This document shows, one piece after another, positions 13,086 to 16,007 of a stretch of DNA of 16,007 nt. The position numbers and the translations under genes were made by a program. The stretch is from Actinomycetota bacterium (lineage in GTDB: Bacteria > Actinomycetota > Acidimicrobiia > Acidimicrobiales > Microtrichaceae): the NCBI GenBank assembly GCA_009700815.1, contig WLLG01000019.1, forward strand, positions 1 to 16,007. The letters are read 5' to 3'. A model generated the notes under the pieces. The model did not search any database. It was not told the origin of the DNA and saw only the letters and a program-made list of their open reading frames with translations. Position 1 is the first letter of the stretch, and each line of letters opens with the position of its first letter.

Positions 13086-14080
13086 GCAACACAAGTTCCG
13101 AGTCCACCGAGCAGGTGTTTCAGAGCCTGACCTCGGCCAATATGTCCAAGAAGCGCAGGTTTCGAAACGCTGCCGCTTCGGTTGCAATGGTCGGGGCGTT
13201 CCTCCTTGCAGCGATTCCTCTGTTTGCCATGGGAGCCAGCGTGCTGTCTCAGGGGCTAGGCGTTGTCCTCACGGTTGACTGGTGGACCCAGCCCATTCCA
13301 GGCGATGTTGGCAGGGAAGACCTTGCTGGCAACGAAGACTTGTGTGGCCTGGGGTTTGGTGACGCTGCCGAATGTAAGTCGGGCGAATCCTCCACCTCTG
13401 TAGTTGAGGGTATGCAGCCCGCCATTGTGGGTACCTTCCTGACAGTCTTTGGTGCGTCAGTCATGGCCATTCCACTGGGAATCCTGGGGGCTGTCTATCT
13501 GCATGAGTATGGCAAGACTGGCCGCTTAGCTCGGTTCATTCGCTTTATGACCGACGTCATGGTGGGGGTTCCCTCGGTAGTCATGGGTGTGTTTATCTAC
13601 ACCATCTGGGTGTTGAATTTTGGAACGAAAGGCAAGTCGGCCTTTGCTGCCTCTTTGGCCTTGGCATGTTTGATGTTGCCGATCGTGGTGCGTTCTACCG
13701 AAGAGATGCTGAAACTCGTGCCCAATGCCCTTCGTGAAGCTTCTGCGGCGCTTGGAACCCGGACATGGAAGACCACGCTCAAAGTGGTGCTGCCAGCAGC
13801 CAGTGCCGGAATAACTTCTGGTTGCCTACTAGCAGTTGCTCGAGCAGCCGGCGAGACAGCACCCGTGGTGTTCACCATTGGCTATGTGACCACCACGAAC
13901 TTCTCGATGCGCGGGCAGAACACCACCCTCTCGGCGCAGATCTACTCACAACTCACCAATGGGGGCAGCATTGCGACCCAACTCGCTTGGGGTGCTGCAG
14001 TGACCCTGGTGGGCATTGTTTTGGTACTCACCCTTACTGCTCGAGCTATCAGCAGCAGATTGACCATCGGAAACACATGA
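13082..14080 (+). CDS. pstA: Phosphate ABC transporter permease PstA
   Basis: 332-residue permease subunit that pairs with PstC. A polar N-terminus of about 30 residues (Ser/Glu then KKRRFR) precedes TM1 (about 31-60). An unusually long external loop of roughly 50 residues, containing C88 and C98 in LCGLGFGDAAEC, comes before TM2 (about 112-140). The coupling loop is GTRTWKTTLKVVLPAASAG followed by ARAAGETAPVVFTIG, typical of PstA. Start and stop overlap pstC and pstB by ATGA, giving a tightly coupled pstCAB block. The cysteine pair could form a disulfide outside the membrane; that is inference. Confidence 0.96.
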   Translation: MSNTSSESTEQVFQSLTSANMSKKRRFRNAAASVAMVGAFLLAAIPLFAMGASVLSQGLGVVLTVDWWTQPIPGDVGREDLAGNEDLCGLGFGDAAECKSGESSTSVVEGMQPAIVGTFLTVFGASVMAIPLGILGAVYLHEYGKTGRLARFIRFMTDVMVGVPSVVMGVFIYTIWVLNFGTKGKSAFAASLALACLMLPIVVRSTEEMLKLVPNALREASAALGTRTWKTTLKVVLPAASAGITSGCLLAVARAAGETAPVVFTIGYVTTTNFSMRGQNTTLSAQIYSQLTNGGSIATQLAWGAAVTLVGIVLVLTLTARAISSRLTIGNT

Positions 14081-15072
14081 CCTCTCTGGAGAACACGATG
14101 CAGGCAGACAGCGAGCAAGAGCCGAACTTGGCGAGTGCCTCTACTTCGGCCCCTGTGGCGCCGCCTGTGATCGGCGGCGAGGCTGCGAACACTGAGTCAA
14201 CGGATGCTGCGGACAGCGGTGCCGAGATCTCCGCTCAAGGTGATCCTTCTGATTCATCGGCTAGCCAAGAAGGACCGGCCGAGCTTGGCTCGGTGGTGTT
14301 CAACGTGGACAAGCTCAGCGTCTACTACGGAAAGTACCGTGCTGTGCGAGACGTAGACATGAAGGTGCGCAAGCATGAGATCACCGCATTCATTGGGCCA
14401 TCTGGTTGTGGCAAGACAACCGTCCTTCGCTGCTTTAACCGCATGAATGACCTGATCGACGGGGCCCGAGTTGAGGGAAAGATTCAATACCACGGGGTTG
14501 ATCTGTACGGAGAGAAGGTCAACGCAGTAGAGGTTCGTCGTCGCATCGGGATGGTCTTTCAGAAGCCGAACCCATTCCCAAAGTCCATCTACGAGAACGT
14601 GGCCTATGGCCCCAGAATTGGTGGGATCAAGAAGAAGGCAGAGCTTGACGAGATTGTTGAGAGCTCACTCAAACGGGCGGCCCTGTGGGATGAGGTCAAG
14701 GACCGGCTCAAGGCCTCGGCACTTGGGATGTCGGGTGGTCAGCAACAGCGCCTGTGCATTGCGCGAGCAATTGCTGTGAAACCAGAAGTGATCCTGATGG
14801 ACGAGCCCTGTTCTGCTCTGGACCCGATTGCCACTGCTCGGATCGAAGACTTGATGAGAGAGATCAAGACAGATTTCACGATTGTGATCGTCACTCACAA
14901 CATGCAACAGGCTGCACGAGTGAGCGATGCAACGGCGTTCTTTTCTACTGAAGTGAACCCCGAGAGTGATGTGCGCACAGGCCTGCTCGTCGAGTTCGAC
15001 CGTACCGAAACGATCTTTGCGAACCCAAGCGACGAGCGAACTGAGCATTACATCACTGGTAAATTCGGATGA
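14077..15072 (+). CDS. pstB: Phosphate ABC transporter ATPase PstB with disordered N-terminal extension
   Basis: ATP-binding subunit that energises phosphate uptake. Numbered from the ATG at 14077 (331 residues): Walker A GPSGCGKTT (107-115), Q-loop in MVFQKPNPFPKSIYENVAYG, ABC signature MSGGQQQR (218-225), Walker B VILMDEP (238-244), and H-loop His274 in VTHNMQQA. The catalytic part begins near residue 72 (SVVFNVDKLSVYYGKYRAV). About 70 residues before it are Ala/Ser/Glu/Asp-rich and look disordered. Typical PstB is about 250-260 residues, so the extension is notable. The ATG at 14077 overlaps the pstA stop (ATGA); an ATG at 14098 is in frame, but neither start removes the extension. Next in line is phoU, 25 bases downstream. 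Confidence 0.96.
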   Translation: MTSLENTMQADSEQEPNLASASTSAPVAPPVIGGEAANTESTDAADSGAEISAQGDPSDSSASQEGPAELGSVVFNVDKLSVYYGKYRAVRDVDMKVRKHEITAFIGPSGCGKTTVLRCFNRMNDLIDGARVEGKIQYHGVDLYGEKVNAVEVRRRIGMVFQKPNPFPKSIYENVAYGPRIGGIKKKAELDEIVESSLKRAALWDEVKDRLKASALGMSGGQQQRLCIARAIAVKPEVILMDEPCSALDPIATARIEDLMREIKTDFTIVIVTHNMQQAARVSDATAFFSTEVNPESDVRTGLLVEFDRTETIFANPSDERTEHYITGKFG

Positions 15073-15097
15073 CCATTCACTCAGTTGGGGGACTCAG

Positions 15098-15907
15098 ATG
15101 AACGAAACCCGAATCCATTATCACGGCGAACTCGAAGAGGTGCGCTCCGATCTGATTCGTCTGGGCGCAATGGTCTCCGAGACGATTGGCCGCGGGACTG
15201 CAGCGCTGCTTGATCGCGACTTGCATGCAGCGCAGGTCCTCATCGACGGTGATGATGTCATTGATGACTTCTGCTTGGGCCTTGAAGAGCGCTGCTATCG
15301 CTTGCTCGCACTGCAATCTCCTATTGCAGGGGAGCTTCGTTTCATCCTCACGAGTTTGCGACTCATCAGCGAACTCGAGCGATCCGCTGACCTGATCGTG
15401 AACGTGTGCAAAGCCTCACGGCGTATTTACGATGTCGAGTTTGGACCTCAGATTCGCGGCTTGATTGAGCAGATGGGAGTGGAGGCAACGTTCCTGATTC
15501 GTGCAGCGATTGACTCCTATGTTGATGCTGACACCTCGCTTGCCTCGGCACTTGACGACATTGATGACCGACTCGACGAACTGCAGGTTGCGTATGTGCA
15601 AGCGATCTTCCGCTCGCACTCCGAGATGAATCTGAATCTGCAGGGTGCTGTTCAGATGGCCATGATCGGCCGCTACTACGAGCGCGTCGGTGATCACGCA
15701 GTGAACATTGGCGAGCGCGTCATGTACATGGTGACTGGATGGCTTCCAGAGAAGAGCGGCGCTGCTCGGCAGAGACTGCGTGAAGCCGAGGCTGAGGCCG
15801 GTGTCGAAGCTGGCAACAGCACAGCTCAGAATGACGAAGCAGGAGAAGCAGCCCGCTTGGACTCACCGCACGAGGAGGGTTCGGGCGAGGTTCCCGACGG
15901 CGCATGA
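15098..15907 (+). CDS. phoU: PhoU phosphate signalling protein with acidic C-terminal tail
   Basis: Cytoplasmic helical protein that links Pst transporter state to the PhoR histidine kinase and restrains phosphate uptake. 269 residues with the duplicated three-helix architecture. The two metal-cluster motifs are present: ELERSAD (92-98) and YERVGDH (194-200), the latter in GRYYERVGDHAVNIGERV. The family core ends near residue 218; the remaining ~50 residues (rich in Glu, Ala, Gly, Asp) look disordered and are extra compared with the usual 215-240 residues. The ATG at 15098 is chosen because the protein then starts with the conserved N-terminus (HYHGELEEVRSDLIRLG), after a G-rich run (15087-15091). 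The last gene of the pst cluster. Confidence 0.95.
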   Translation: MNETRIHYHGELEEVRSDLIRLGAMVSETIGRGTAALLDRDLHAAQVLIDGDDVIDDFCLGLEERCYRLLALQSPIAGELRFILTSLRLISELERSADLIVNVCKASRRIYDVEFGPQIRGLIEQMGVEATFLIRAAIDSYVDADTSLASALDDIDDRLDELQVAYVQAIFRSHSEMNLNLQGAVQMAMIGRYYERVGDHAVNIGERVMYMVTGWLPEKSGAARQRLREAEAEAGVEAGNSTAQNDEAGEAARLDSPHEEGSGEVPDGA

Positions 15908-15925
15908 GGGTCCACCGATGAGGGT
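15904..15925 (+). repeat. 14-nt-period direct repeat at the phoU/surE junction
   Basis: ATGAGGGT occurs at 15904-15911, over the phoU stop, and at 15918-15925, the surE start. The first copy also supplies GAGGG (15906-15910), a Shine-Dalgarno 7 nt before the surE ATG. This resembles the stop-codon duplications at 4325 and 4841. Confidence 0.6.
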
Positions 15926-16007
15926 TCTTGTGACCAATGACGATGGCCTCCACGCGCCTGGTCTGCATGCACTTGCTTCGGCCTTGAGTGCCGCTGGCCA
16001 TGATGTG
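15918..16007 (+). CDS. surE: SurE 5'/3'-nucleotidase, N-terminal fragment cut by window end
   Basis: The first 30 codons read MRVLVTNDDGLHAPGLHALA followed by ASALSAAGHDV. The NDDG motif (residues 7-10) is the metal-binding Asp-Asp pair of SurE nucleotidases, which remove phosphate from nucleoside monophosphates and can act on short polyphosphate. The ATG has a Shine-Dalgarno-like GAGGG 7 nt upstream and follows phoU by 10 bases, so it may extend the pst-phoU operon. The remainder lies beyond the window. Confidence 0.93.
   Translation, partial: MRVLVTNDDGLHAPGLHALASALSAAGHDV

Noticed and set aside
13765..14076. Upstream extension of the pstB frame
   Set aside because: It overlaps coding sequence of pstA in another frame, giving a His/Cys/Ser-rich nonsense peptide. 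The ATG at 14077 has the operon-typical ATGA overlap.
1..16007. CRISPR array, prophage, insertion sequence, toxin-antitoxin or defence island
   Set aside because: No spaced repeats, integrase, transposase, terminal inverted repeats or toxin-like pairs were found. Gene content is core metabolism, regulation and phosphate transport.

Overview
The window looks like a stretch of an actinobacterial (Actinomycetota) chromosome. Two WhiB-family Fe-S regulators, which are essentially confined to Actinobacteria and their phages, lie within about 1.5 kb of each other. The other markers agree: a single-domain MutT1-like NUDIX gene directly behind ppk1 (ppk1 and mutT1 are also neighbours in mycobacteria), a Streptomyces-style PHO box (11-nt GTTCA repeats) before pstS, and a MoxR ATPase plus VWA pair like the mycobacterial Rv0958/Rv0959 pair. 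Base composition is moderately GC-rich, not the very high GC of Streptomyces or Mycobacterium, so an aquatic lineage such as Acidimicrobiia is my guess. The exact taxon cannot be fixed from sequence alone. I see no phage, transposon, CRISPR, rRNA or tRNA.

Layout. Bases 1-804 carry a ribosomal protein L11 methyltransferase (prmA) whose true N-terminus may lie off the left edge. Bases 832-2295 and 2336-4339 carry a MoxR/ChlI-like AAA+ ATPase and its VWA-domain partner. A WhiB regulator follows (4565-4849). A 5-formyltetrahydrofolate cyclo-ligase on the minus strand is divergent from tatA (5560-5760). A second WhiB protein is on the minus strand (5823-6089). A membrane-anchored HtrA/DegP-type protease (6364-7776) ends in a strong hairpin.

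The right half is a phosphate island, all on the plus strand. It contains an unrecognised 95-residue ORF overlapping polyphosphate kinase (ppk1), a NUDIX hydrolase, a PHO-box-bearing intergenic region, then pstS, a hairpin, pstC-pstA-pstB (ATGA overlaps), phoU, and the first 30 codons of surE. Together these sense and import phosphate (Pst, PhoU), store it as polyphosphate (Ppk1), and handle nucleotide and phosphoryl metabolites (NUDIX, SurE).

Regulatory reading. Several genes have no Shine-Dalgarno sequence but carry a -10-like hexamer 6-8 nt before the start codon. Three share TANCCT-N6-ATG exactly (the ATPase, the VWA protein and tatA), which suggests leaderless transcripts. Others (the first whiB, the NUDIX gene, pstS, surE) have recognisable ribosome binding sites.

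No clearly new multi-gene system is evident. The best leads are the unrecognised ORF upstream of ppk1, the chaperone-like ATPase/VWA pair, the disordered extension on PstB and acidic tail on PhoU, the promoter architecture, and short tandem duplications that straddle stop codons.
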